Source of the DNA: Clostridiales bacterium
Lineage (GTDB): Bacteria; Bacillota; Clostridia; Tissierellales; Sedimentibacteraceae
Reading direction: 5' to 3'
Length of the DNA stretch: 10,740 bases
NCBI GenBank assembly: GCA_003497505.1
Contig: DNNV01000095.1
Location: forward strand, 1-10,740
This document shows positions 1 to 5,002 of the stretch, one piece after another (positions within the stretch are counted from its first letter, which is position 1; each line of letters opens with the position of its first letter). The notes below the pieces were generated by a model. It worked only from the letters and a program-made list of their open reading frames with translations. It ran no database searches and had not been told where the DNA came from. A program made the position numbers and the translations under genes.

Positions 1-8
1 TCCGATCT
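1..8. other. Possible residual sequencing adapter at the left end
   Basis: The first eight bases, TCCGATCT, equal the 3' end of the common Illumina adapter. This suggests the window starts at a contig edge with untrimmed adapter, though eight bases can match by chance. Confidence 0.4.
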
Positions 9-27
9 ATGTTAAACATTATTAAAA

Positions 28-60
28 TAAGGCTGCAGCGAACGAATAGCTGCAGCCTTA
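28..60 (-). terminator. Rho-independent terminator of the HAD hydrolase gene
   Basis: A perfect 12-bp stem (28-39 with 49-60) encloses a 9-nt loop. Read on the minus strand, the stem is followed by TTATTTTAAT, a moderate U-tract. The TAA stop codon of the hydrolase gene forms the first three bases of the stem, so the gene ends directly in its terminator. Confidence 0.85.
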
Positions 61-708
61 TTTATGAATCAAGAGCTCGCTGAAAGACTCAATATAAAAA
101 TCGCTTATTGATTCAATGATATTTCTTTTATTCCTGTATGCTTCATCGTAAACACCCACCGTATAAAAGCCTGCTTCCTTTGCAGTTATCAGAGCAAAAT
201 CCGCATCATCAAAGACTGCAGTATCACATGCTTTCGCACCAAGTTTTTTAGCTGCAAGATAAAATACATCCGGTTTATTTTTTCCGACACCTACGTCATC
301 GCAGCTTATAATGCATGAAAAATATTTTATTATTCCATTTCTCTCCAGTGCCGCCTCGGCAAAGCTCAAAGGAGATGCTGTGGCAATGCACATATTTACG
401 CCTTCTTCACTAAGCTTTAGGAGATATTCCCTAACATATGGCTTAAGAATAAGCTCATATTTGTATCTGTCTTCAATAAGACTCTTTATTCCCCAAATAA
501 TATCCTCGTTTGATAGCTTAAAATTAAAGGCTGACCTGAAATATTCGGCAGCTTCTTCCATAGACATGGCTGCAAGTATTTCATTCAATCCACTGGGCGG
601 ATTAATTTTATTGTGCAAAAGATAGTCCATACCCAAATTGCGCCAAGCCGCCATGGAATCAAGCAACGTTCCATCCATATCAAAAATTGCATTTTTAAAT
701 TTTTTCAA
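58..708 (-). CDS. HAD-superfamily hydrolase, beta-phosphoglucomutase/phosphatase-like
   Basis: This is a 216-residue cytosolic protein of the haloacid dehalogenase superfamily (Had-IA, PgmB/CbbY/GPH type), whose members are phosphatases or phosphomutases using an aspartyl-phosphate intermediate. Motif I is FDMDGTLLDS at residues 9-18, with Asp10 as nucleophile and Asp12 as acid/base. Residues 19-90 form a helical cap. Motif II is ATAS at 109-112, motif III contains Lys145 in GKNKPD, and motif IV is VFDDADFAL at 166-173 with Asp167 and Asp168 for Mg2+. All catalytic positions are intact and the length is normal. The start is TTG at 706-708: it sits 6 nt after a GGGGGA ribosome site, and the next ATG (residue 11) would remove the nucleophile. 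The gene stands alone with its own promoter and terminator. The substrate cannot be read from the sequence; sugar phosphates or phosphoglycolate are usual for the family. Confidence 0.9.
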   Translation of the reverse strand: MKKFKNAIFDMDGTLLDSMAAWRNLGMDYLLHNKINPPSGLNEILAAMSMEEAAEYFRSAFNFKLSNEDIIWGIKSLIEDRYKYELILKPYVREYLLKLSEEGVNMCIATASPLSFAEAALERNGIIKYFSCIISCDDVGVGKNKPDVFYLAAKKLGAKACDTAVFDDADFALITAKEAGFYTVGVYDEAYRNKRNIIESISDFYIESFSELLIHK

Positions 709-713
709 TATAA

Positions 714-719
714 TCCCCC
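714..719 (-). promoter_or_regulatory. Ribosome binding site supporting a TTG start
   Basis: GGGGGA on the minus strand lies 5 nt upstream of the TTG at 706-708 and fixes this codon as the start of the HAD hydrolase. Confidence 0.65.
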
Positions 720-746
720 AATAATGTTGTTTATTTTATCTCTTTT

Positions 747-775
747 ATTATACAGCCTGACGTCAGCAATTTCAA
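747..775 (-). promoter_or_regulatory. Sigma-A promoter of the HAD hydrolase gene
   Basis: On the minus strand TTGAAA (775-770) is separated by exactly 17 bp from a perfect TATAAT (752-747). This is a strong housekeeping promoter about 40 bp upstream of the TTG start. The spacer contains a perfect 10-bp palindrome, CTGACGTCAG (757-766), which would be well placed as a repressor operator. Confidence 0.8.
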
Positions 776-878
776 GCTGAGTTCATTCCTCCACGCATTT
801 TTAGGTATATTGCTTTATTTTACAAATTATCAAACAATTTAGGATTATAAAACTGCATCAAAACTGAAATAATAACTA

Positions 879-899
879 TGAAATAAGTTTTTTATTTCA
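879..899. repeat. AT-rich inverted repeat upstream of the CAP gene
   Basis: TGAAATAA (879-886) and TTATTTCA (892-899) form an 8-bp perfect dyad with a 5-nt centre, just upstream of the ribosome site of the CAP gene. It could be a weak hairpin or an operator. I could not find a convincing promoter for the CAP gene in 800-910. Confidence 0.35.
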
Positions 900-911
900 A
901 ATTCTTCCAAG

Positions 912-918
912 AGAGGTG
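912..918 (+). promoter_or_regulatory. Ribosome binding site of the CAP gene, overlapping a GTG
   Basis: AGAGGTG is a good Shine-Dalgarno sequence. It lies 6 nt upstream of an in-frame ACG (925-927), not upstream of the in-frame GTG (916-918), which is itself part of the Shine-Dalgarno. No Shine-Dalgarno precedes the GTG. The real start is therefore probably the ACG position. Confidence 0.6.
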
Positions 919-1410
919 TTTTATACGAAAAATAAAGTTTCTTTTTTTGTATTGACCATGCTTATATCCTTATCGAGCATTTCAGCCTTTGCAGTGTCCG
1001 GAACGACTCCGACTGTAAACGCTTCTTATGAGGAAAGAGTGGTTCAGCTTGTCAATATTGAAAGGCAAAAGAACGGGCTGCCTTCTCTGCATTTAGACAG
1101 GGCAATATCTGATGTAGCCAGGACGAAATCAAAAGATATGGCTGTAAACAATTATTTCGCCCATTATTCACCAACCTACGGAATGGCCAGTGATATGCTT
1201 CTAAAATTCGGTATAACGTGGTCAACATGGGGCGAAAATATTGCTTCAGGGCAGGATACACCCGAGATTGTTGTATCAGAATGGATGCATTCACCCACAC
1301 ATAAGGCAAATATCCTTTCCCCGAATTTCACATTTATAGGTGTGGGGTATTACGTTGACTCATCGGGAACACCCTTTTGGACCCAGATGTTTACAAGCGA
1401 CGAAAAATAA
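916..1410 (+). CDS. Secreted CAP/SCP-domain protein (YkwD-like)
   Basis: This is a small exported protein of the CAP superfamily (cysteine-rich secretory proteins, antigen 5, PR-1). Bacterial members are extracellular or spore/cell-wall associated, and their biochemical role is mostly unknown. The N-terminus is a typical signal peptide: Lys/Asn, a hydrophobic stretch VSFFVLTMLISL, and a probable cleavage after AFA. The CAP domain spans roughly residues 40-160 and shows the family signatures FAHYSP, WGENIA, the SEWMHSPTHKANIL block with its conserved His and NIL, GVGYY and WTQMF near the end. The coordinates use the first canonical start, GTG 916, but the Shine-Dalgarno and the shape of the signal peptide (it would read M-K-N-K-V-S) point to initiation at 925, where the codon is ACG. 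The gene converges on the cotJ operon across a shared terminator. A spore-related role is possible from context only. Confidence 0.88.
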   Translation: MFYTKNKVSFFVLTMLISLSSISAFAVSGTTPTVNASYEERVVQLVNIERQKNGLPSLHLDRAISDVARTKSKDMAVNNYFAHYSPTYGMASDMLLKFGITWSTWGENIASGQDTPEIVVSEWMHSPTHKANILSPNFTFIGVGYYVDSSGTPFWTQMFTSDEK

Positions 1411-1419
1411 TTAAAATTG

Positions 1420-1482
1420 TTGCGGCTGACCTGCCACCATTTTTCAGAAAAACACTCTGAAAAATGGGGTTAGGGCAAGCAA
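1420..1482. repeat. Imperfect long palindrome with a perfect 12-bp core hairpin
   Basis: CCATTTTTCAGA (1437-1448) and TCTGAAAAATGG (1456-1467) form a perfect 12-bp stem with a 7-nt loop. Flanking bases continue the symmetry imperfectly out to TTGC (1420-1423) and GCAA (1479-1482). No T-run follows, and a separate terminator hairpin lies directly beside it, so this looks like a palindromic repeat element or an mRNA-end hairpin rather than a second terminator. Confidence 0.55.
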
Positions 1483-1513
1483 TAAAAACTGCGTTAAAAA
1501 CGCAGTTTTTATT
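1481..1513. terminator. Bidirectional terminator between the CAP gene and cotJC
   Basis: AATAAAAACTGCGTT (1481-1495) pairs perfectly with AACGCAGTTTTTATT (1499-1513) around a 3-nt loop. The A/T arms give a U-tract in both directions, so it can serve the plus-strand CAP gene and the minus-strand cotJ operon, whose stop codon begins at 1516. Confidence 0.9.
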
Positions 1514-2119
1514 TTATCTGTTATTCATAAACTCCGGCTTAGGCATTATGAACAGCCGAGGCTCCTGCAAGTAGTCCTGGACTTTTCTCAGTGCCTCCCC
1601 GAATCTTTGATAATGTACAACCTCCCTTTCTCTCAGAAATTTTAAAGGTTCAATTACGTCTGGGTCATCAGCCATCTGAATTAAGTACTCATACGTTCCG
1701 CGCGCCTTTTGTTCAGCGGCTAAATTTTCTGTCAAATCAACTATAGGATCTCCTTTAACTTGAAGAGCCGCTGCTGTAAACGGTGTTCCTGCCGCACTTT
1801 GAGGATATACTCCTCTTCCGTGATCCGTAAAGTATGCTCCCGCTCCCGCCTTTTCTATTTCCTCGACAGTTGCATTCTTCATAAGCTGATACACCATAGT
1901 TCCCACCATTTCAAGATGCGCCAGCTCCTCTGTTCCTATATCGCTCAATGTTGCGATTGCCTCAGGAGTAATCATTGTAAATCTCTGGCTTAAATATCTC
2001 AGTGACGCCCCCAATTCTCCGTCCGGACCGCCGTATTGAGAAATAATGAGCGTTGCCATTGCAGGGTTTGGATTTTTTATTCTTATTGGATATTGCAGTA
2101 TCTTGTCATATGACCACAT
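1514..2119 (-). CDS. cotJC: Spore coat protein CotJC, manganese-catalase family
   Basis: The 201-residue protein belongs to the ferritin-like manganese catalase family and is the CotJC component of the spore coat; clostridial homologues (CotCB, CotD) are coat catalases. The dimanganese ligand set is visible: Glu35, Glu65 and His68 in EELAHLE, Glu136 in AAEQKA, and His169 in REREVVHYQRF. These match the Glu-Glu-His-Glu-His pattern of Lactobacillus manganese catalase, so catalase activity is plausible. The ATG start at 2117-2119 follows a strong AAAGGAG site. It is the last gene of cotJABC, 15 bp after cotJB, and ends directly at the bidirectional terminator. In Bacillus the operon is transcribed by sigma-E in the mother cell; the same timing is inferred here. 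Length and order are standard for the operon. Confidence 0.95.
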   Translation of the reverse strand: MWSYDKILQYPIRIKNPNPAMATLIISQYGGPDGELGASLRYLSQRFTMITPEAIATLSDIGTEELAHLEMVGTMVYQLMKNATVEEIEKAGAGAYFTDHGRGVYPQSAAGTPFTAAALQVKGDPIVDLTENLAAEQKARGTYEYLIQMADDPDVIEPLKFLREREVVHYQRFGEALRKVQDYLQEPRLFIMPKPEFMNNR

Positions 2120-2134
2120 ATATATTCTCCTTTC

Positions 2135-2404
2135 CTAAAGCTTAAAGTTTGCATCTGGTTCCCAGGGCCACGGCTCGTCAATCCACTGCCATGGATATGG
2201 ACTGAGCGAATCATCCTGACTGATCATTCCATAGTTTTTATTATACTCATCTTTTAGCATTCTCATCTGCCTGACAAATGCATTTCTTTTTGCAATAGCA
2301 TCACGATCAGAAGGATGTGTATTGAGATATAGCTGAAGATCCTCAAGCATCATATGGACTGCTGAAATTTCTTTTCTTAATTCCATAAAATTATTATTAG
2401 CCAT
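2135..2404 (-). CDS. cotJB: Spore coat protein CotJB
   Basis: This 89-residue protein is recognisable as CotJB by its helical N-terminal half (residues 8-40, MELRKEISAVHMMLEDLQLYL), the NTHPSD turn and the aromatic C-terminal signature PYPWQWIDEPWPWE. It is a structural partner of CotJC in the inner coat or around the forespore, and has no known catalytic function. It starts at ATG 2402-2404. Its GGGAGG ribosome site lies in the 11-bp gap after the cotJA stop codon. It is the middle gene of the three-gene operon. Confidence 0.95.
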   Translation of the reverse strand: MANNNFMELRKEISAVHMMLEDLQLYLNTHPSDRDAIAKRNAFVRQMRMLKDEYNKNYGMISQDDSLSPYPWQWIDEPWPWEPDANFKL

Positions 2405-2415
2405 TTTTTCCTCCC

Positions 2416-2664
2416 TTACTGAGCCCTGTTCCTGGACTTTCCGTCATATGGGCTGTAAAGCTCGGGAAATGCCGTCCCTTTAGCCAATGCCTCCACCGGA
2501 TTGAAAAGTTCACACATAAACTGATACGGAACGTATGCTGCAGCCAGCCTTACATTTTCAATCACCATTTCCTGAGACACACAATTCGTCATATTAGGAA
2601 CATTCATGGGATTTCGCGGGTTCATTCCGTAAATGTTATCTCTTGGTCTTATATTATTTACCAT
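2416..2664 (-). CDS. cotJA: Spore coat associated protein CotJA
   Basis: The 82-residue protein carries the CotJA core: AYVPYQFMCELFNPVEALAKGTAFPELYSPY at about residues 48-78, with the hallmark GT-x-FPELY-x-PY. The N-terminal 30 residues are rich in Asn, Pro and Met and probably disordered. CotJA is needed with CotJC for coat incorporation in Bacillus and has no enzymatic motif. The ATG start at 2662-2664 follows AAGGAGGAG. This is the first gene of the operon, and its promoter must lie in the 137-bp region shared with the divergent ferritin-like gene. Confidence 0.95.
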   Translation of the reverse strand: MVNNIRPRDNIYGMNPRNPMNVPNMTNCVSQEMVIENVRLAAAYVPYQFMCELFNPVEALAKGTAFPELYSPYDGKSRNRAQ

Positions 2665-2705
2665 TTAAGGCTCCTCCTTATATTTCATTATTTTATAATA
2701 TGGAA

Positions 2706-2721
2706 AACATATTTATATGTT
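2706..2721. repeat. AACATAT-TT-ATATGTT dyad in the cotJ / ferritin-like intergenic region
   Basis: A perfect 7-bp inverted repeat with a 2-bp centre, 42 bp upstream of cotJA and 81 bp upstream of the ferritin-like gene. It is a possible operator shared by the divergent genes. No specific regulator is identified. Confidence 0.4.
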
Positions 2722-2736
2722 ACTTAACCATATGTT
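2708..2736 (+). promoter_or_regulatory. Possible sigma-E-like promoter facing the ferritin-like gene
   Basis: CATATT (2708-2713) is followed after 15 bp by CATATGTT (2729-2736), resembling sigma-E -35 (ATATT) and -10 (CATAnnnT) elements. The region is AT-rich and partly palindromic, so chance matches are likely. No equally good match was found on the minus strand for cotJA. Confidence 0.25.
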
Positions 2737-2744
2737 TATTAATG

Positions 2745-2772
2745 TTTAAAAACAGCATAATAGTGGTATAAC
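2745..2772 (+). promoter_or_regulatory. Extended -10 promoter of the ferritin-like gene
   Basis: TTTAAA (2745-2750), a 16-bp spacer, and TATAAC (2767-2772) preceded by TGG (2764-2766) make an extended -10 sigma-A promoter. It would start transcription about 23 bp before the ATG, leaving just room for the AAGGAGG ribosome site at 2790-2796. Confidence 0.55.
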
Positions 2773-2801
2773 ATTGATATATTTATAATAAGGAGGAAAA
2801 A

Positions 2802-3299
2802 ATGTACAAAGAAGAACTGTCGATAATTTCTCAGGCTATTTTAAATGAAATCGAGGGCTATGAATTTTACAGACTTGCCAGTGCCCAGGCAACTTCGGAA
2901 GGAACCAGAGGAGCTTTTACGGAACTGGCAAACGAAGAATTAAAACACGCCGATTACCTTAAGGCATTGTGGCAAAAACTCAGCGGCGGCGGTGAAATGA
3001 AGGTTGAAGATATTCTTTCGTCAGGAATCGAAATACCTTCTCCCGAAATTTACCGTTGGGATAAGGTGGATAAAACCAGTTCATCTGTTGCCATGTCTAT
3101 TTTTGGAATAGGCATGCAGATGGAGCAAAACTCTATTAAATTTTATGAGGAAGCAAAAGATAAGGTTGCATCAGAGGTGAGCAAGGCGCTGTTCGATTTA
3201 CTGATTGGCTGGGAAAGAGTACATTTGAATCAATTTGCAGAGCAATACAGCCTTTTGAAAGAGGATTGGTGGGCAGAGCAGGGGTTTGCTCCGTTTTAA
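2802..3299 (+). CDS. Ferritin-like diiron protein (rubrerythrin domain only)
   Basis: The 165-residue soluble protein is a four-helix-bundle ferritin-like protein of the rubrerythrin group. Metal ligands come in the expected repeats: Glu18 in NEIEGYEFY, Glu46 and His49 in EELKH, Glu108 in QMEQNSIKFYEEA, and Glu138 and His141 in WERVH. The C-terminal rubredoxin domain of true rubrerythrins (two CxxC pairs) is absent; instead it ends in DWWAEQGFAPF. Family members reduce peroxide or handle iron; without rubredoxin, an external electron donor would be needed. The gene has a strong AAGGAGG site, its own promoter, a terminator after it, and is divergent from cotJA, whose operon encodes another ferritin-like metal protein (CotJC). 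A role in oxidative stress or spore protection is inferred from that context. Confidence 0.88.
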   Translation: MYKEELSIISQAILNEIEGYEFYRLASAQATSEGTRGAFTELANEELKHADYLKALWQKLSGGGEMKVEDILSSGIEIPSPEIYRWDKVDKTSSSVAMSIFGIGMQMEQNSIKFYEEAKDKVASEVSKALFDLLIGWERVHLNQFAEQYSLLKEDWWAEQGFAPF

Positions 3300-3356
3300 C
3301 CTGTCGGTCATTGAAGATAATCAGTATTTAAAATAAACTTTCTATAAATAAGATCA

Positions 3357-3389
3357 ATAGGACGGATGTTAAACCAACATTCGTCCTAT
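3357..3389. terminator. Terminator between the ferritin-like gene and the nhaC-family gene
   Basis: A 14-bp stem (3357-3370 with 3376-3389, one G-U pair) with a 5-nt loop lies between two convergent genes. T-rich but broken tails occur on both sides, so it probably acts in both directions. Confidence 0.8.
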
Positions 3390-3414
3390 ATTAATACAAA
3401 TCGTTATTAAAGCC

Positions 3415-4851
3415 TTAAGCTGTTTTTTTAACCTTTTTAGCTTTTTCCATATTATCATTTTGTCCTATGCCAAGAAGTATTGTTGCAAACATTACAGCAA
3501 GCATTGCATATGCGTAGAACACATAAGGTGTGATTTCAAGAGCAGCCAGTGGTGCATTGCTGTCAGCTGCAAATCCAAGAGTGTAAATCATTGCAGGTGT
3601 CCATGGAAGGCTGTAAACAAAAGTGTTGGACTGTGCATCAAGCAAATTTGCAACTCTGTACGGGCTGATATTATGCTTCTGACCCAACGGCTTTGCAAAA
3701 GAAGCTCCAACTGCCAAGATTGCAGGAGCATTTAATCCCATTAATGCAGATAATAATATTACCATTACAGAAATTGTTATTTCTGAGCCTATTCTTGTAT
3801 CCGTAACCTTGTTCAATGCGTTTAAGAGCTTAACATCTCCTTGTCCGTTTCTCATAACCGATATCGAGCCGAACAGCAGCAATGCCAAAATACAAACCTG
3901 GATCATGCTGCTTAACCCTGATTGAATAACCCCGCCTATGGCACGATCAAGACCTGCTCCAGAAACTGTGAGCAGTGCAGGCTTAACAGCATTCACAGCG
4001 TCAATTTGAATAATATCAAACAACCCTGCGGCAACCCCGGTTACAGCTCCAACAACAGAACCTACTATTGTGGCGATAATAATATCTCCTGATTTCACGG
4101 CGACAATAATTGTTACTATAACAGGAACAAACATAACCAGCGTCGCGGGATTGTATTGAAATGCTTCAGGTGACACTCCGGCATTGGCTTTACTTGAGCC
4201 GAAGATTAAAATAGCTAAAATTGTTATAGCACCTGCTGTAAAGGCATATTTAAGCCTCGATCTTACAACACCAGGAACGTCAACCCCTTGTGAAGTAGCA
4301 GAGCATATGGTTGTGTCAGATACAGGAGCAAGATTGTCTCCAAATGCTCCTCCTGATATTATGGCACCTGCCACAATAGGAGGATATGCTCCTAATGCAA
4401 CAGCCGCGGGATAAAGAACACCCATACCTGCCGCAATAGTACCGAAGCCTGTACCAGTTGCTGTTGCAAAAACTGCTGATGCTATAAATGTTACTATAGT
4501 AAACGCAGTGCTTCCAACACCCATGTTAGCCGCTATTCCTGCTATCCCTGTTGCCAGACCTGATTCTCTCAGAATTCTTGAGAACACGCCTGCAAACAGC
4601 CAGCACACCACAGGTATGAGCGCTTCCTTGCTTGCTATACCATCAATTACAGTATTTGAATAATCCTGCTTGTTTTTAGCGAAGAAGAATCCCACAACTA
4701 TGGCCATAAACGCTGGAACCCACAGGGCACCGTCTGAAATAGACCCAAAATGGAATGTTGTAGTGATAATCAAAACCAAAAACACCAGGAACGGAACGAA
4801 TGACATCCATTCTCCGCCATAAAACTCCAATTTCTTTTCTTTTAATTCCAT
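3415..4851 (-). CDS. nhaC: NhaC-family Na+/H+ antiporter-type membrane carrier
   Basis: This is a polytopic membrane protein of about 478 residues with some eleven hydrophobic segments and the NhaC-family signature GGAFGDNLAPVSDTT at about residues 167-181. NhaC proteins exchange Na+ for H+; relatives such as MleN exchange organic acids, so the true substrate may be an organic or amino acid. The start chosen is the ATG at 4849-4851 (MELKEKK). An ATG 12 nt upstream (4861-4863) has no ribosome site, and its G begins the GGAGGA that serves the downstream ATG. The gene lies 3' of a sigma-54 response-regulator gene, is separated from it by a terminator, and has its own sigma-54 promoter. It is therefore the likely target of that regulator. 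The symbol reflects the family, not a tested function. Confidence 0.9.
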   Translation of the reverse strand: MELKEKKLEFYGGEWMSFVPFLVFLVLIITTTFHFGSISDGALWVPAFMAIVVGFFFAKNKQDYSNTVIDGIASKEALIPVVCWLFAGVFSRILRESGLATGIAGIAANMGVGSTAFTIVTFIASAVFATATGTGFGTIAAGMGVLYPAAVALGAYPPIVAGAIISGGAFGDNLAPVSDTTICSATSQGVDVPGVVRSRLKYAFTAGAITILAILIFGSSKANAGVSPEAFQYNPATLVMFVPVIVTIIVAVKSGDIIIATIVGSVVGAVTGVAAGLFDIIQIDAVNAVKPALLTVSGAGLDRAIGGVIQSGLSSMIQVCILALLLFGSISVMRNGQGDVKLLNALNKVTDTRIGSEITISVMVILLSALMGLNAPAILAVGASFAKPLGQKHNISPYRVANLLDAQSNTFVYSLPWTPAMIYTLGFAADSNAPLAALEITPYVFYAYAMLAVMFATILLGIGQNDNMEKAKKVKKTA

Positions 4852-4855
4852 AATT

Positions 4856-4861
4856 TCCTCC
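4856..4861 (-). promoter_or_regulatory. Ribosome binding site that decides the nhaC-family start
   Basis: GGAGGA on the minus strand ends 4 nt before the ATG at 4851-4849. It overlaps the alternative upstream ATG (4863-4861), which has only AT-rich sequence before it. Confidence 0.7.
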
Positions 4862-4888
4862 ATGAATAATATAGTTCATTTATATATG

Positions 4889-4905
4889 AGCAAATTTCAT
4901 GCCAA
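4889..4905 (-). promoter_or_regulatory. Sigma-54 (-24/-12) promoter of the nhaC-family gene
   Basis: The minus strand reads TTGGCATGAAATTTGCT from 4905 to 4889. It matches the sigma-54 consensus TTGGCAC-N5-TTGCT at all but one base, with the obligatory GG (4903-4902) and GC (4891-4890) at the exact 10-bp internal spacing. The predicted transcription start is near 4878, giving a leader of about 27 nt that contains the ribosome site. The gene immediately upstream encodes a GAFTGA-containing sigma-54 activator. Confidence 0.85.
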
Positions 4906-4930
4906 GAAAATTGAAGCAAAAACACTACAA

Positions 4931-4940
4931 TTCAATTGAA
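4931..4940. promoter_or_regulatory. TTCAATTGAA palindrome upstream of the sigma-54 promoter
   Basis: A perfect 10-bp palindrome centred about 32 bp upstream of the -24 GG. It could be a binding site for the regulator or an architectural protein. It is AT-rich and could be chance. Confidence 0.3.
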
Positions 4941-4950
4941 AATATAAAAA

Positions 4951-4995
4951 ACTGCCTGGAATTAATTTTCACATGGAAATATTTTTCCCGGCAGT
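4951..4995 (-). terminator. Terminator of the GNAT-BFD-kinase-regulator operon
   Basis: On the minus strand ACTGCC (4995-4990) pairs with GGCAGT (4956-4951), extended inward past one mismatch by GGAA/TTCC, and is followed by a T-run (4950 downward). It begins just after the response-regulator stop codon and separates the operon from the sigma-54 promoter. Confidence 0.75.
4957..4989. promoter_or_regulatory. Candidate activator sites: two TGGAA...TTTTC half-dyads
   Basis: Two similar units, TGGAATTAATTTTC (4957-4970) and TGGAAATATTTTTCC (4974-4988), repeat at 17-bp spacing. The second contains the dyad GGAAA-N4-TTTCC. They lie 65-100 bp upstream of the -12 element, the usual place for sigma-54 activator sites, and also form the loop of the terminator. 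The assignment is inference. Confidence 0.35.
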
Positions 4996-5002
4996 CTTTT
5001 TC

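Noticed and set aside
311..625. A 104-codon open frame on the plus strand inside the HAD gene.
   Set aside because: Antisense to a gene with all catalytic motifs, with no family resemblance and no ribosome site.
2666..2680. TAAGG-N5-CCTTA small inverted repeat before cotJA.
   Set aside because: It is the ribosome binding site region with a short chance complement; too small to be a meaningful structure.
2687..2699. ATTAT-TTT-ATAAT dyad upstream of cotJA as a possible PerR box.
   Set aside because: Arm sequence and spacing do not fit the 15-bp PerR consensus, and the region is so AT-rich that such dyads are expected.
4849..4863. ATG at 4861-4863 as the start of the NhaC-family protein (four more residues).
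   Set aside because: No ribosome site precedes it, and its last base starts the GGAGGA serving the ATG at 4849-4851.
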